Source: Cannabis sativa (lineage: Eukaryota; Streptophyta; Magnoliopsida; Rosales; Cannabaceae). Taken from it: DNA of 64,000 nucleotides. The notes below the pieces were generated by a model. That model was not told where the DNA came from and ran no database searches. It saw nothing but the letters and a program-made list of their open reading frames with translations. The translations under genes and the position numbers were made by a program. This document shows, one piece after another, positions 37,017-49,700 of this stretch. Each line of letters starts with the position of its first letter. Positions within the stretch are counted from its first letter, which is position 1. Where the stretch lies: contig NC_083601.1 of the NCBI RefSeq assembly GCF_029168945.1, positions 39,173,660-39,237,659 of the forward strand, given 5' to 3'.

Positions 37017-37463
37017 TCAAGTGAGTGTTCCATCAACACAAAGCCATTGTCCAACGAAGAGGGCATCGCAGTTGAGATTTGGGTTGATCGCAGTGAAGAA
37101 ATCGGTTGACAGCTGGAACCCTTGTTCTACTGAAAAACAAGAGTCTCCAGCTTCAACAGAATAAACTGAATTACAGTTTGGAGTGGCAGCTTCTACTGTT
37201 GCCTTTTTGGTGAATTCTTCCATTAAAAAAACAAAGAAAAAAGAAGCTCAATTATATAAGAAATAAATGCATGTGTTATTACATATAAACTAACTTTGAA
37301 TAATATGTTGTTATTAATTTTAATCAATTGATATTTCAGTTTAGTTTTACATTTATAATTTTAAACACTTACTTCCAGTCTGTCGGCTTTCAGCGATTGT
37401 GAAAGTTATAAGAAGAGTAATCATGAAAATCAAATAAAGAGTTTTGATGTTAGAATTGGCCAT
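37017..37463 (-). CDS. Small secreted LysM-domain protein 2
   Basis: Exon 1 (37373-37463) starts MANSNIKTLYLIFMI and encodes a signal peptide ending near FTIAES. Exon 2 (37017-37216) follows a phase-1 intron of 156 bases. The product has 96 residues. The mature part is a short linker rich in Lys, Ala and Thr and one LysM domain with CNSVYSVEAGDSCFSVEQ, INPNLNC and LFVGQWLCVDGTLT. Four cysteines are at the positions conserved in the array. The family binds GlcNAc-containing glycans, so secretion to the apoplast and chitin or glycan binding are inferred. Exon 1 was recovered by splice-site logic and by its near identity to exon 1 of genes 3 and 4. An ATG at 37223 in the exon-2 frame is in the intron and is not the start. 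Confidence 0.9.
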
Positions 37464-37541
37464 TTCTTTATTCCTAGTTTTTATGGCCTAATAAGTAAAT
37501 ATTATTTTGTGAGGTTATGTTGTCTTTCAGTTCTTAATACG

Positions 37542-37549
37542 TATTTATA
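37542..37549 (-). promoter_or_regulatory. TATA box of LysM gene 2
   Basis: The minus strand reads TATAAATA 79 bases upstream of the start codon, followed in transcription direction by ACGTATTAAGAACTG-like sequence also present in gene 4. Confidence 0.65.
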
Positions 37550-37720
37550 GTGGAAACAACCTGCAAATAATCCAATAAATTCGATAATATTAACAACACA
37601 TATGCAACTAGCTGAAGTCGGTTTCATTCAATATATAATATAATATGTAGCCTTAGTTGTTGAAACTCTGTTATGGGAAATTAGAATCTAATTGGATCAT
37701 ATATATATATATATGAAGTT
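37550..37720 (-). promoter_or_regulatory. Type B upstream block shared by LysM genes 2 and 4
   Basis: GTGGAAACAA, then GATAATCCAATAAATTCGATAATATTAACAA-like sequence, then GCTGAARTCGG and TGGATCATA occur in the same order here and at 53806-54000. Identity is high for about 90 bases and fades beyond. The absence of this block at genes 1 and 3 makes the pattern alternate along the array. Confidence 0.7.
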
Positions 37721-38980
37721 AACTATTAGGATAATATTTTCAATTTATAGGATCAAATAATTTAGAGCATTATAATCATTGTAAGTAGTGTAAAATTTGG
37801 CACAAATTAATGAAATTAACAAAGTGGTTTATAGTTTTGCTAGATTAGTCTGTTTTTTTCAGATTTTATTTTCAGTATAACTACTTTTCCTATCGAGTTT
37901 ATATGTATGTTGTTAAACGATTTGTTTTTTTTTTTATGAAATTCTATTTCTTTTAAAAATATATAAATATGTATTTTGATTTTTAATTTTTGTGTTAATA
38001 AAAACTAAATATTAATATTTAACTTAAAATTTGATGTTCATCTAAATGCCAAAATTTAGTTTGTTTTCGCTTTTTGTCAAAATACCAAAACATAATTGTA
38101 TACTGTAACAGTGTAACGTGATAATTAATTGGTCAAAATTGAAATGAAAAAAAAGTATTGGTAGTTTCACCACTATTTTTTTTTCTTATGTATTGAAAAG
38201 TTGAAATTTTGATACTTGGTTGCAAATTTATTTTTTAGCTTCATAAACAATTATTACTTCATATTAAGTATAGTGTGCCAATTAGCTAGATTTATATGTG
38301 TTTTAGTGACTTATTTGTAACTCCATATGCTTGTCTTGTGCCTTCAAATTAAGAGAGCCACACATGTTTCGATTCTAATAATTAATGACATTTTCAGTTA
38401 CACAAATTTTACAAATAAGTTAAAATTTTTCCGTAATACTAAAAATGATAAAATAATATGTGTAGGAATATATCTCTCAAAAATACTTCTATCGTTAATT
38501 TAATTGTCAATGTTTGTTTAATATGCTAATTTACTTTTATTTTTATTTATGTTTATAGGTGCTTTATTGAATAGAATTCTTGTGCCTAGAAGAGACCGCT
38601 TATTAACTGACATTATAACTAATTAATGATGTGACACATTCAATTTTAGAGACTTTACATTTATTTAATTTTATTTTCATAAAAAATAATAACTAAGAAT
38701 GTTGTTTCTTCTTATATATAAAAATTTCTTTAAATTATTATTATTGAGCTATCAATCCATTTGTATATATATATTTTTAATTTGTAGCTGGTTTTTGGCT
38801 CAAGAAGTTTGTTATTAACTCGGATAACTATTAACTAATCTTTTTTAGTAGTTTTAAATTATTCATCTAAATTTGTAAAAAAAAACTTGATTTTATAAGA
38901 GTTGCATTGTTTTAGCCACAAATATATTTATTAGCTTATGTGATGTATTGTAGTCCCTTCGCTTGGGTTTTTTAATTATG
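37721..38980. other. AT-rich intergenic DNA
   Basis: No gene, RNA or delimitable repeat is recognised. Confidence 0.5.
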
Positions 38981-38989
38981 TAGGACCAT

Positions 38990-40067
38990 CTCTAATAGAA
39001 GATGTAAAAATTGAGCTATATTTTGCATGTACAAATAGTAATTTTGTAATTTTTTTTTACATCAATTTTTACTAGGAGTGTACGTTGGTCGGTTTATGCT
39101 ACATTTTATTCAACCCAATGTAAAAATTGAATTACAAAAATCTAAGTACAACCCGCCCAATATTAATTAAGAAAAAAGAAAATAGTAACACGCCCAATAA
39201 AATTGTTCGGTTTAGTCGGGTTAATCCGTCCAAACCGACCACCAATATTTTTCTTTAATTTTTTTATTTTTACATTTAATTGTTATATTTTAGTTAATTG
39301 TAATAACGAGACAAACATATATAGATTGAAATATTTAAAATTCAATTCAACCACCACTAAGAAACATATTAGTTTCAACTTTATATTTTTTAAATAGTGA
39401 TATAAATCATATGATATATAAATATATATCATAAAAACATACATGTATAAAAAAAAAAAAAACCTCTTAATCGAGTTGGTCGAGTTAGTTCGGGTTAATT
39501 GGGCGGGTTGGTATTATTTTCAACCCGCCCAATATAAAGATTGGGCGAGTTATATTTTTATCGGGTTTTTCGATTTGTATTTTTGTCGGGTTATCTCGGT
39601 TTGGTTTGGACGGATTATTCGAATTGGACGGTTTACAGCCCTAACTTTTACTATTATGCTCCATATGCATAATTGTAAATCTTGATACAAAATTTAATAT
39701 GTTATTCAATGCTCACTTAATAATTTAATTATTAAAAATATAAAATAATAATGCAAATTTAAATGTAAAATTTAATAATAAAATAATAATAACAATCTAA
39801 GTCATTTAATGCAAAGGAGTATATTAGCTAAAATTTAATAATAAAATATTAAAAGTGGCACAATGGTAAATATAAAAACATAGCATTTATTGTCATGCAA
39901 ATTTTCCATCATAATATATTGTGATGTAAATTTAGTTTACTTTTGATTATTTGAGAATTTTGCATCATAATTTAGCACACCATTAGAATAGACTATTAAC
40001 AAAGTAAGTTATATTTTGTATTTGGATCACTTATATTTGCATCTTCATTAAGATGCTCTAATGATGG
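38990..40067. mobile_element. MITE split by a nested hAT-like element
   Basis: The left end CCATCTCTAATAGAAGATGTAAA and the right end, read in reverse, CCATCATTAGAGCATCTTAATGAAGATGCAAA form imperfect inverted repeats. The 571-bp hAT-like element at 39073-39643 lies inside, so the outer element was originally about 500 bp. The interior repeats GATGCAAATTTT / AAAATTTAATAATAAA words. The target duplication is unclear. Confidence 0.5.
39073..39643. mobile_element. hAT-like TAGGGGTGT-type element, nested
   Basis: The 571-bp element begins TAGGAGTGTACG and, from the other end, TAGGGCTGTAAACCG. The flanks ATTTTTAC (39065-39072) and ACTTTTAC (39644-39651) agree at 7 of 8 positions. Subterminal arrays use CAACCCGCCCAAT / CGGGTTRGTCGG words, a third motif for this family layout. 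The 64- and 80-codon frames inside it are not genes. Confidence 0.75.
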
Positions 40068-40080
40068 ACTTGTTATAATG

Positions 40081-40530
40081 AAACAAGAAGTATGAGTGGT
40101 GTCCAAGTGATTAGAAATATAGTCTAAAAGTTATTCTATTAAATTATATAGGACGCAATATTTAATTATATAAATAGTCATTTGACTCCTAATAGAGCAT
40201 TTCCAGTGCAATAATCAATATCTAAAATTGCTGCGATCAAAATTTATATAACTCTAAAATATAATATTTTATTTTCTCTTTCATCTACATTATTTTTTAT
40301 CACTTTCTAAAAAAAATAGTCCAATATTTAACAACTTTAAATTATGCAACCATACCTAACACAATATTATTTAATATTTCATTTATTTTCAACTCATACT
40401 TTTATTGGTTTCAGTTTTCATTTTTACGTTGAAAAAAAAATAGAAGGTGCCCCTGACATTATGTAACGTACGTTGTAATTAATTGCTCCAAGAAGGTGCT
40501 AGCACCCGTGTGCTTAGCATTTCTCTATTA
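40081..40530. repeat. Worn fragments of the Mutator-like MITE family
   Basis: TTATTCTATTAAATTATATAGGACGCAATATTTAATTATA (about 40131-40170) resembles the middle of the MITE at 2256-2437. AAGGTGCTAGCACCCGTGTGCTTAGCATTTCTC (about 40495-40526) resembles its right end. They may be one split copy or two. Confidence 0.4.
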
Positions 40531-41007
40531 ATTATTACTATTGACGATGAGAAAAAATATTTGTATATTTATTTTTAGAACAATGATCACGTTTTAGAAC
40601 AATGATCGAAAAATATTATCGAGTTTTTGTAGAAATGAGTATTTATGTAAACTTTCCCATTTTGCTTGTTAAAAATTGTATGATTCTTATTTTGATTGGA
40701 TATGTTTTGATTTTTTTTTTATTTACAAACTAGACCTTAAATAATTTCTTTATTACTCCCCCGATATTAATAGCAATCAATAAAGAAGTTTTAATCAACT
40801 TATATTGTCGTCAACAGGCTACAAACAAGTACACTTTAGGAATATGGGAATTGAGCCATAAGTTATAGCCCAATTATTATTGAAAATACAAGTACATAAG
40901 TCACTTTATAATTCCTTATTCATAAAAAGAGGATAATTATAGATATATTATGATAAATTGTTCCCAATTTGGTGGAACAAATTAAGAGGAGATGGATCAT
41001 GCATGAT

Positions 41008-41409
41008 TCAAGCGAGTGTGCCATCAACACAAAGCCATTGGCCAACGAAGAGAGCATCACAGTTGAGGTTTGGGTTGAGGGAACTGAAGAAATCGGGTGC
41101 CAGCTGCAATCCTTGTGTCACTGAAAAACAAGTGTCTCCATCTTCAACACCATGAACTGCGCTGCAATCTACTACGACTGCCTTACCCGCGAATTCTTCC
41201 ATTACAAAAATAAAATATTCCATTATTATATTATAATATAATATCTGTGTTATGTATATAAAAACTTTGATATATATTAAATTTAGTTAATTAATTATAG
41301 ATGTTGTTAAACACTTACTTCCGGACAATCGGCTTTCAGCAATGGAGAAAGTGATTACAAGAGAGATCATGAAAACCAAGTAAAGAGTTTTGCTGTTAGA
41401 GTTGGCCAT
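41008..41409 (-). CDS. Small secreted LysM-domain protein 3
   Basis: Exon 1 (41319-41409) begins MANSNSKTLYLVFMI and encodes a signal peptide ending near SIAES. Exon 2 (41008-41195) follows a phase-1 intron of 123 bases. The product has 92 residues, the shortest of the array. The LysM domain has CSAVHGVEDGDTCFSVTQ, a SLNPNLNC segment and LFVGQWLCVDGTLA. All four conserved cysteines are present. The coding exons are closest to genes 2 and 4, and the 3' flank is closest to gene 2, while the promoter is of the gene-1 type. Secretion and binding to GlcNAc polymers are inferred from the family. No damage is seen. Confidence 0.9.
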
Positions 41410-41510
41410 TTCTTTCTTCTTAGTAATTTTACTTTGAGAATAGCCTAAGTAAATAATATATATTTTTTTTGTGAGATTGATTATGCTCTTTTTCAATTCT
41501 TAGAACGTGT

Positions 41511-41517
41511 TTATATA
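41511..41517 (-). promoter_or_regulatory. TATA box of LysM gene 3
   Basis: The minus strand reads TATATAA about 100 bases upstream of the start codon, next to the type A block (41537-41700) shared with gene 1. Confidence 0.6.
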
Positions 41518-41709
41518 ATAACATGAGTTAATAAAAACAAAAACATTGTTGCTCTTTCTTGTCATGGATTGAGACAATAATAAGGATTTTCAATTTGGAA
41601 ATTAACTATTATCATGATAATAATTAATTAATTCTTATATGATTTACTTAGCATTTCACATTGATACAACATAGTTACATAGGCCAACTTATTAATCCGA
41701 ATTTTTATG

Positions 41710-43629
41710 AATTTATTATTATGATTTGAGAGGCCGGCGCCCAAGCTAGATAGGTCTGACAAAATTATTGTGATAATTTTAACTTTTTTAATCCCAACTT
41801 TATGTTTATTGTGATGATATAAATTCATATTTATATTGAAAATGATTCAAAAAAAAATTAATTGAACAACTAACCTTTATATATAGATAAAAATTAGGAG
41901 AATTACCCAATATTATCTTTTAACTTTTTTTTTTTTTTTAAATTTAAGTTTTAAGTTGTTCCGGTAGTTTCTATGTGGGTTGCTATACAGATTTTGATTG
42001 CGATTTAGGTTATTCCGTTAACTGCTATAAAAATTTCTGTGTGAAAATCCGTAAAAATATTAAAAATAATTATTTTGAAGTGTAAAAAATGAGAAAACTC
42101 CTAAAAATTAATGATGAATCTGCAGAATATTATTTTATTCAAATTATTTTTCTTTTATTAATTTGAAGCTGTAACAATGTTATGGTTCATTTTTTTTTAA
42201 CAAAAACATGAATGTTATTGTTCAATTTTACAACATAATTGCAAATGTTGTATTAAATATAATAATTTTTTTATAATTTTACCCAAACAAGTTAGATCAT
42301 ATATATTAGAGATCGTCTCACTAATATATATATTTTTTTTAAATAAAATTTTTTATTAATAGATAAATTAAACATAATCAAATAGATGAAGATATTGTTC
42401 ATCAAGAAAAATCAAGAAAAATAAGTTAACCAAACTGTTTACAAATAAAAGGAAGAAAATCCTGATAGCACATTCAACTAAAAGATTAATAAGCTGCTGA
42501 TAAAGTATCAAAAGAGTGAAAATATTTTCAACCAAAATGAAATTATTTAATAAATTTTTTGAAAATGGCAATCCAAAATATTAGCTAGAATAAAAGGTAA
42601 TAACAGGATCAACCCAAAGCATCTTAAATCCCCCAAATTTAAAGGACAGGTCACAAAACACTCCCAATACACAACTTGAGAATCCCTGAGATCTTAATAG
42701 AGGAATAGTCATGCCTCCCACACCAATAATATGTATTTTGCTATCATATGTGTTTAAATGAGACTGTATTGTATGATTAATTATGATTAAATATATTATA
42801 CTATAATAGCATTTTTTTTTAATATGTTGTAAATTATAATTTTTTTTTATGAAAAATAAATATTTTTGTAAACTTTTCCAAAATCTTAGTATCAATTATA
42901 AGAAACTCAGACTGCCCACCTAAAAATACATCTTCAATGAAGTGCTATACAAATGGTATTTTTTAGTACATCTTGACAAAATATAATTATGTTAAATTTA
43001 ACACAATATATAATATAAATTACATTTATTTTATAATAAATATTACATTTTTTATTTACTCTTTTCCCACTACTAATTAAAGTTGTTCTATTAATTTAAG
43101 GCTTTTTAACTTTTTTTTTTTCTATTCTTAATTTCAATAAATTAAATTATTTTTGTTACTTTTTGAAGTTATTTTCGCATCAAATATATTAGAGTACAAT
43201 TGTAAAAATATGATCAACTATAAATCTTGTACTTTTGAAAATACATCACTTAAGGTTAAAGTCCCCCTCCCATTATTATAGATCTTTTGAGTAAAATATT
43301 AATTGTGAAGGTTTCATTTGTCTTGTCGTAACAATATACTTGTTAACAAAATTAGCTAGTTAATAAAATAGAATTGTCAAAAAATGTATTATTGATGCTT
43401 ACTTACATCCTTCTTAGTAATCGAACACAAATAGTGCTCAATAGTAATGCGTTTAACAAAATAGCCATACTTTTTTTTTTTCTTAATGAAGGTCAATTAG
43501 TTGGAACTTAATTAAAAAATTGTTTAAAAATTCATTTAAATTTTATTTTATTTTTTAAATAAAAGATTTATTAATAAATTTTTAAGAGAAGCCGCAAGCC
43601 CCATAAAATTTTTAAACCGCCTAGCCATA
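41710..43629. other. Intergenic DNA with a possible retroelement remnant
   Basis: Mostly AT-rich without a gene. 42360-42760 is less biased, and a minus-strand frame of 104 codons (42581-42895) crosses it with GGFKMLWVDPVITFY-like sequence. Together with an A-rich minus-strand 3' end near 42330-42360 it may be a decayed LINE tail, but no catalytic motif is visible and I do not call it. Confidence 0.35.
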
Positions 43630-43631
43630 TA

Positions 43632-44066
43632 CAGTAAAACCTCTATCCAAGAATACACTTTGGACAAGTAAATTATATTCTAATTGGGAGGTTATAACTA
43701 AATAGAGTTACACTAGAAAAAAAATTAAAAAACCACAAAAATATCAATGTAACAATAAATAATCATTAATACTATATCATACTAAAAATATTTTAGAGTA
43801 ATATAATTTCATACATGTATTATAATTTAAAATAAAATTATTAATTTTACATAAATAAATTTACAAAATACATGTATATATTTTATTAAGATGTAATTAT
43901 TCTTATATAGAGGTATACTTTGTTAATACGAGACTTAGAAAATGTATAACTAATTACAATTTAGAGGTTATTCTTATTTATAACTGGCCCAAATCGGGAC
44001 TTGAATTTTTTATAAGAAATTAGAGGTTATTCTTGAATAGAGTATTCTTAAATAGAGGTTCTACTG
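43632..44066. mobile_element. Emigrant-like (pogo/Tc1-mariner) MITE
   Basis: The 435-bp element starts CAGTAAAACCTCTATCC and ends in GGTTCTACTG, so both termini read CAGTARAACCTCTAT. TA dinucleotides flank it (43630-43631 and 44067-44068). This terminal sequence and TA target are those of the Emigrant MITE family of plants, mobilised by pogo-like transposases. The interior repeats ATAGAGGTTAT words. It has no coding capacity. Confidence 0.8.
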
Positions 44067-44259
44067 TATTAGCTTAATTAATTATGTTTTTTTTTGGCAA
44101 AGTTAATTAATTATGCTTTGGAGTACTATACTACTCGTATCATAACATAAAATTAAAAGAGAGCTTGTTTTTTTTTCGATAAAGAAGTTTTATTCGTCCA
44201 CTTTTACTACTGCCATGAAAATAATTAAAGGCTTCAAAGAAGTAATAATAATATTTAGG

Positions 44260-44401
44260 AAGATTAGAACTGGCCTATATATAAATATATAGGCTAGCCA
44301 ATCATTATTGAAACAAAACTTGCTCTCCTCATTCATATAAGGTAATTATAACTTGATATTATGATAAACTTGTTCCCAATTTGGTGAAACAAATGAGAAG
44401 A
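44260..44401 (-). other. Displaced 3' flank (3' UTR) of LysM gene 4
   Basis: This segment (CAATCATTATTGAAA.., CTCATTCATATAAGGTAATTATA.., TATTATGATAAACTTGTTCCCAATTTGGTGAAACAAAT) aligns with the region just downstream of the gene 3 stop codon (about 40865-41000). It directly abuts the LTR element, so before the insertion it followed the gene 4 stop codon. Confidence 0.8.
44397..44401 (+). repeat. Target-site duplication, left copy (GAAGA)
   Basis: GAAGA directly precedes the TG end of the left LTR and is repeated exactly after the CA end of the right LTR (53225-53229). Confidence 0.9.
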
Positions 44402-46736
44402 TGTAACGCCCGTACTTTTATAAAAATATTAATTTTGTTTACAAGTGTTAAACGCGGAAAATCATAATGTCGCATTTTTATTTAATACTTGAAAATATTC
44501 ACAACTGGCCAGTTTTCGTACAAAAGACATAATAAATAATAACTAAAATAATTGCGACATAAGTTTAATAGCGTAAATAAATAAACAGAGCGCCCTAGAC
44601 CGCCCACAGTTATATGGTCCTCAGCGAGTTCACACACACAAGCGTCCAAAATTCCACTCGCCACCGACTTTCTAAACTTTCAGTTACCTTGGTCTGCACA
44701 TGGTAATTTGATAAGGGTGAGCTACTAAACTCAGTAAGGAAATGTGTGTCAGGTAGTCACATAAACAAAAAAAATAAAAATAAAACTTAACTAAAAATGC
44801 ACATGCTCATATATTGACAACTAGCAATACATAAACTTAACCATATCACTAGTAGCTAATAATTAGGTTCTAAGCTAAATCACATAAAATGATTACGCCC
44901 AAGTTCGACTTTGGCAAATAAACCCGAGCTATTGGACTAAATGGCGGAGGGCTGGGTTCAGTAAAATCGTACCCACTACTAAATGGCCCCCTATCTACCA
45001 TATAGACCCAAGAATCAAGTATTTAACCATTATCTTCTCGGTCAAACCATGTCACATAAACTATAATCTATCTAATTTAAATAATGTCAAACTACTATAC
45101 ATTATTTAAATAACATAACAATCATAACTAAATAATGTGAATCTTATAAACACACTATTTACATACATACTTAAATAACATGAATCTTATAAACATATTA
45201 TTTAAATATATACCTTTAGCAATGACCATGCTCTAATACTGTAAACATACATAAATAACATGAATCTTATAAACATATTATTTAAATATATATTATACAG
45301 TACATTAAATAACAAACAATAAAGAGTCAGGCAGAAGACCTTAGTTAACTTCTCTTTTACTATTCCCACTCTTCCTATGAATGTTATTACATACAGAAAA
45401 CTTAAGTTTTTCTACTTAATTTCCTTACCTCGAATGTGGAGTTCTAGCCTTGATTGCAATAAGAGTGATCCTTGAAAACCAATAATGAGTTTCTTATGAA
45501 AAACCTAAATTTTACACTTATTAATTAGAACATATCACAATAGTATATATATAAATATATATACACGAGACCTTAACTTTGAATCTATAAACCCAAAATT
45601 ATAGAATGATATACCTTAATTAGCTTCCAATGAGATCTAGTTGAGCACCAAAACTTGAACTTCAAATGATAGATGGTGACGCTAATATGATGTAAGATAT
45701 ATGAGAGGATGATATTAACTTAGTGTCTTAGCCTTGAGTTAATATGGACAAGAAAACAATGGTTTGTGGGTGGTGTTTGGTTTTATGGTGACATATTAAG
45801 CGGAGCTAAGGCTTCATTCTAAAATGAAATAAGTGAATATATGAGGGAGAGAATAATTGCAAGAGAATTTTGGTATGTAAATCCATAATAGAGATTGGTG
45901 TGAGCTATGTTTACACTAATGACTCCTATTTATAGCCTTAAGCTTTAGTTAACTCACCCTAAGCTATATCCTTTAACTTATGCCACGATCCCCATCTAAC
46001 CATAGTTAAACTTTATAAAGCTATTAAATTAAGCAATTAGATAAATATATTCATCCTTAGCCCCTAACTATTCCTAATAGAAAGCTTCAAAGAATTCCCC
46101 AAATAAATCGAATTGAAGTTAAGCAATTGGTTTTTGATTTGTTAATTGGTGAGAGCTTTATCCTCTCTAGTTCCCACGTATACAATCTTACTAGACTAGG
46201 TTGTATAAGATTCTCCTTAAACTTCTAACTATCCTTAGTACAACTATTACTACTCAATAATGATTATAAAATCTTTTCCTAACTTAATAATATTACCATA
46301 TCAAAGCACATAGTAATTTCAAATAATCCAAGTTATAAGAACGACACAATGCCTACAACTTGAAAGCAAGACTTACTCATAATTTGCCACCTGTACAATT
46401 TTAATTTTATGCTTAATTACTAACCACCCCATTACTTGTATTACACACATATACTGTATGGAAGTAGCTTACAAGCAACTAGCACCAATCCATCAAATAA
46501 ACCCATCAATTTCTCAACTAATTTAAAAATCTAAATAATTCACTATAATTTACTATATCATGCTACACGTGCATGCTTTCCATGCATAACATAAAATCAC
46601 TATAACTTTATTATCGTAAATTTAAAGAAGGTCACTCTTTTACTAATTTATTCATCTATTCACTACTTCCACATCGAGATATCTAGACTATTCTAATAAT
46701 AATTAAATAAGTAATTTTAATAATTGAGTTATTACA
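44402..46736 (-). repeat. LTR, left copy (3' LTR of the minus-strand element)
   Basis: 2335 bp, nearly identical to 50910-53224 over runs of several hundred bases. Differences are concentrated in about eight short clusters (for example around 44510, 44590, 44770, 44950, 45300, 45325 and 46075). Confidence 0.95.
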
Positions 46737-46740
46737 ATCT

Positions 46741-46753
46741 ACCCTCCTTAAAG
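46741..46753 (-). other. Polypurine tract
   Basis: On the minus strand CCTTTAAGGAGGGTAGAT runs into the start of the left LTR. Its purine-rich part AAGGAGGGT is the expected primer for plus-strand DNA synthesis. Confidence 0.8.
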
Positions 46754-46771
46754 GAATTTCGTCCTCGAAAT

Positions 46772-49700
46772 TTACTTACTTGAGAGTAACTCGGGGTACT
46801 GATTCTGCATGTCCTTCTCCAACACCCATGTCGCTTCTCTATTAGAACTATCACTCCACAAGATTTTGACTAAAGGTATAGTCTTATTTCGTAAGACTTT
46901 TGTTCCTTTTTCTATCACGCGCACAGGGCGTGCCATGTAACTCATGTCCTGCTGCAAGTTCAAGTTCTCGTATTTAAGCACATGTGTCGGATCAGGTACA
47001 TACTTCCGTAACATAGAAATGTGGAAAATATTATGTGTTTCTGCTAATGTTGGCGGTAGGGTCAAACGGTAAGCTACCTCACCAACTCTGTCCAATATTT
47101 CAAAAGGACCTATAAATCTCCAGGCTTAACTTTTCCCTTTTTTTTCGAAACGCATAACCCCGTTCATAGGTGATACCTTCAAGAACACTAAGTTCCCTAC
47201 AGAAAACTCAACCTCCCGTCTTTTCAAATCTGCATAACTTTTCTGTCTACTTTAGGCGGTGAGCATCCTTTGCCGTATCTTTTCAACTGCTTCTAAAGCT
47301 TCTCTTACTGCTTTGGACCTAAGTAGTGTCTTTCTCCAACTTCATCCAAGTGAAGCGGCGATCTACATTTTCATCCATAAAGCATCTCATATGGTGCCAT
47401 TTAGATTGTGGCTTGATAGCTATTATTGTAGGAGAACACCATTAGAGGTAAATACTTACTCCACGAGCCAGTGAAGTCCAGTGCACACGCTCGAAGCATA
47501 TCCACAAGCATTTGGATGGTACGTTCAGATTGTCCATCTGTTTGGGGATGAAATGTTGTACTTAATTTCAACCGCGTCCCCATTGCCTTATGTAGACTCT
47601 CCCAGAACTTGGAGGTGAATACTGAGCCTCTATCAGAGACTATCGTCTTTGGAACTCCACGCAACCTTAATATCTCATGTACGTACAAGTCAGCGTACTG
47701 CTCTGTGCTGTAAGTAGACTTTACTGGAACAAAGTGTGCTTACTTTGTGAGTCTGTCTATAATTACCCAAATTGAGTCGTGTTTCTTGGTTGTTCGAGGT
47801 AGTCTTGTCACAAAATCCATGGCTATATCTTCCCACTTCCATTCCGGGATTACCAAGGGTTGTAACATCCTTGTTGGTATCTGATATTCAACCTTAACTT
47901 GTTGACATGTGAGGCATCTAGCTACAAATTCAGCTACATCCTTCTTTATCCCTGGCCACCAATACAAGGTTTTTAAGTCATTGTACATTTTGGTTCACCC
48001 TGGATGCATTGAGTAGGGTGTAGTGTGTGCTTCAATCAAGATATTGTTTTTAAGCTCTACGTCGTTGGCTTCACACACTCTTCCCTTATACCTTAGCATG
48101 CCGTCTGAACCTTCGGAGAAATCCTCTGCCTCCTTCTCTGGCATGCCTGCTCTTTTCTTCTGTAAGAACTCATCAACAATCTGTGCATCTTTAAGTTCTT
48201 GTAGCAGCGTCAAGACAATGGTTAGGTTAGCTAGCTTTTGTGTAATGATCTTTATACCATTTCTTTGGAGTTCTTGTTGTAGTGGCCTTTCCATTTGTGC
48301 TAGTATTGCGAAGCTGACATAACTGCCTCTACTTAGCGCATCTGCTACTACGTTGGCCTTCCCCGGATGGTAGTGGATTTCAGAAGCATAGTCCTTAACA
48401 AGCTCTTGCCATTGCCTCTACCTCATGTTCAGTTCCTTTTGTGTAAAGAAGTTCTTCAGGCTCTTGTGGTCGGTATAAAAATTTCACATTTCTCCCCGTG
48501 AGATAGTGCCTCCATATTTTTAGCGCAAAAACTATCGCCGCCAACTCCTGCATCGTGTGTTGGGTACCTCTCGTTCATACTCCTTAAGTTGTCTTGAGGC
48601 ATAGGCTACTACAGTGTCATTTTGCATCAGCACGCATCCTAACCCTTGTTTTAATGCATCACAAGACACCACAAACTTATCCTTGTTATTGGGAACACAT
48701 AATACACGGCCGTTATTAGTTTGTCCTTAAGTGTTTAGAAGCTACCCTCATACTTTTCTGACTAGACAAACTTTTGGGTCTTTCAAGTCAAGTTGGTCAG
48801 AGGAGTTGCGATCTTGGAAAATCCTTCCACGAAGCGTCTATAGTAACCAACTAGACCCAAGAAGCTTCTTACTTCACTTGCAGTCTTAGGTGTTAGCGTC
48901 TTCGACCGCTTCGATCTTTGTAAGATCCACCTCGACTCCATCTTTGGAAACTATATGGCCTAGGAATGCCACCTTCTCTAACCAGAATTCACATTTCTTC
49001 AATTTGGCGTATAGTTGGCTCTCCTTAAGTCGGTTTAGAGTCATCCTCAGGTGTTCCTCATGTTCCTCCACCGTTTTGGAGTAGATAAGAATGTCATCAA
49101 TGAATACAACAACAAACTTATCTAGTACTCCTTGAACACCATATTCATCATATCCATGAAGGTTGTTGGGGCGTTAGTTAGTCCGAAAGACATTACTAAA
49201 CACTCATAGTGTCCATACCATGTTCTGAATGCTACCTCGGGTATGTCTTCCTTCCGTACCTTCAACCTGGTTGATACCTAGATCTTAAATATATATATAT
49301 ATATATTTTTTTAGAATACACTCAAGCCTTGTAATTGATCGAAGAGATCGTCTATCCTTGGTAAAGGGTACTTATTCCCGATGGTCACCTTGTTGAGCTT
49401 CGAGGTAGTATATGCACAATCTCATATGCTTCCATCTTTCTTCTTGATGAAGAATACCTGAGCACCCCAAGGTGAGTAACTTGGTCTAATGATCCCCTTG
49501 TCAGAGATCTCAGCTATACTTTGAGTTTCTACATTTCGTAAATTGCCATTTTGTATGGAGCCTTCAAAATTTAAGCACTCTTAGAGCTAACTTGATTATG
49601 AACTCCACATCACTGTCTGAGGGTATCCCTGGTAGATCTTTTAGAAAGACCTTTGGGATTATCAGACTGCGTGGATGTTTGTTAACCGTGTCTCCACTAC

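Noticed and set aside
39203..39685. 64- and 80-codon open frames
   Set aside because: They lie inside the nested hAT-like element and show no transposase motif.
42581..42895. 104-codon minus-strand frame possibly from a retroelement
   Set aside because: No catalytic or structural motif could be seen; kept only as a remark in the intergenic entry.
48023..48322. Plus-strand frames within the retrotransposon interior
   Set aside because: Antisense of the pol connection region and reverse transcriptase.
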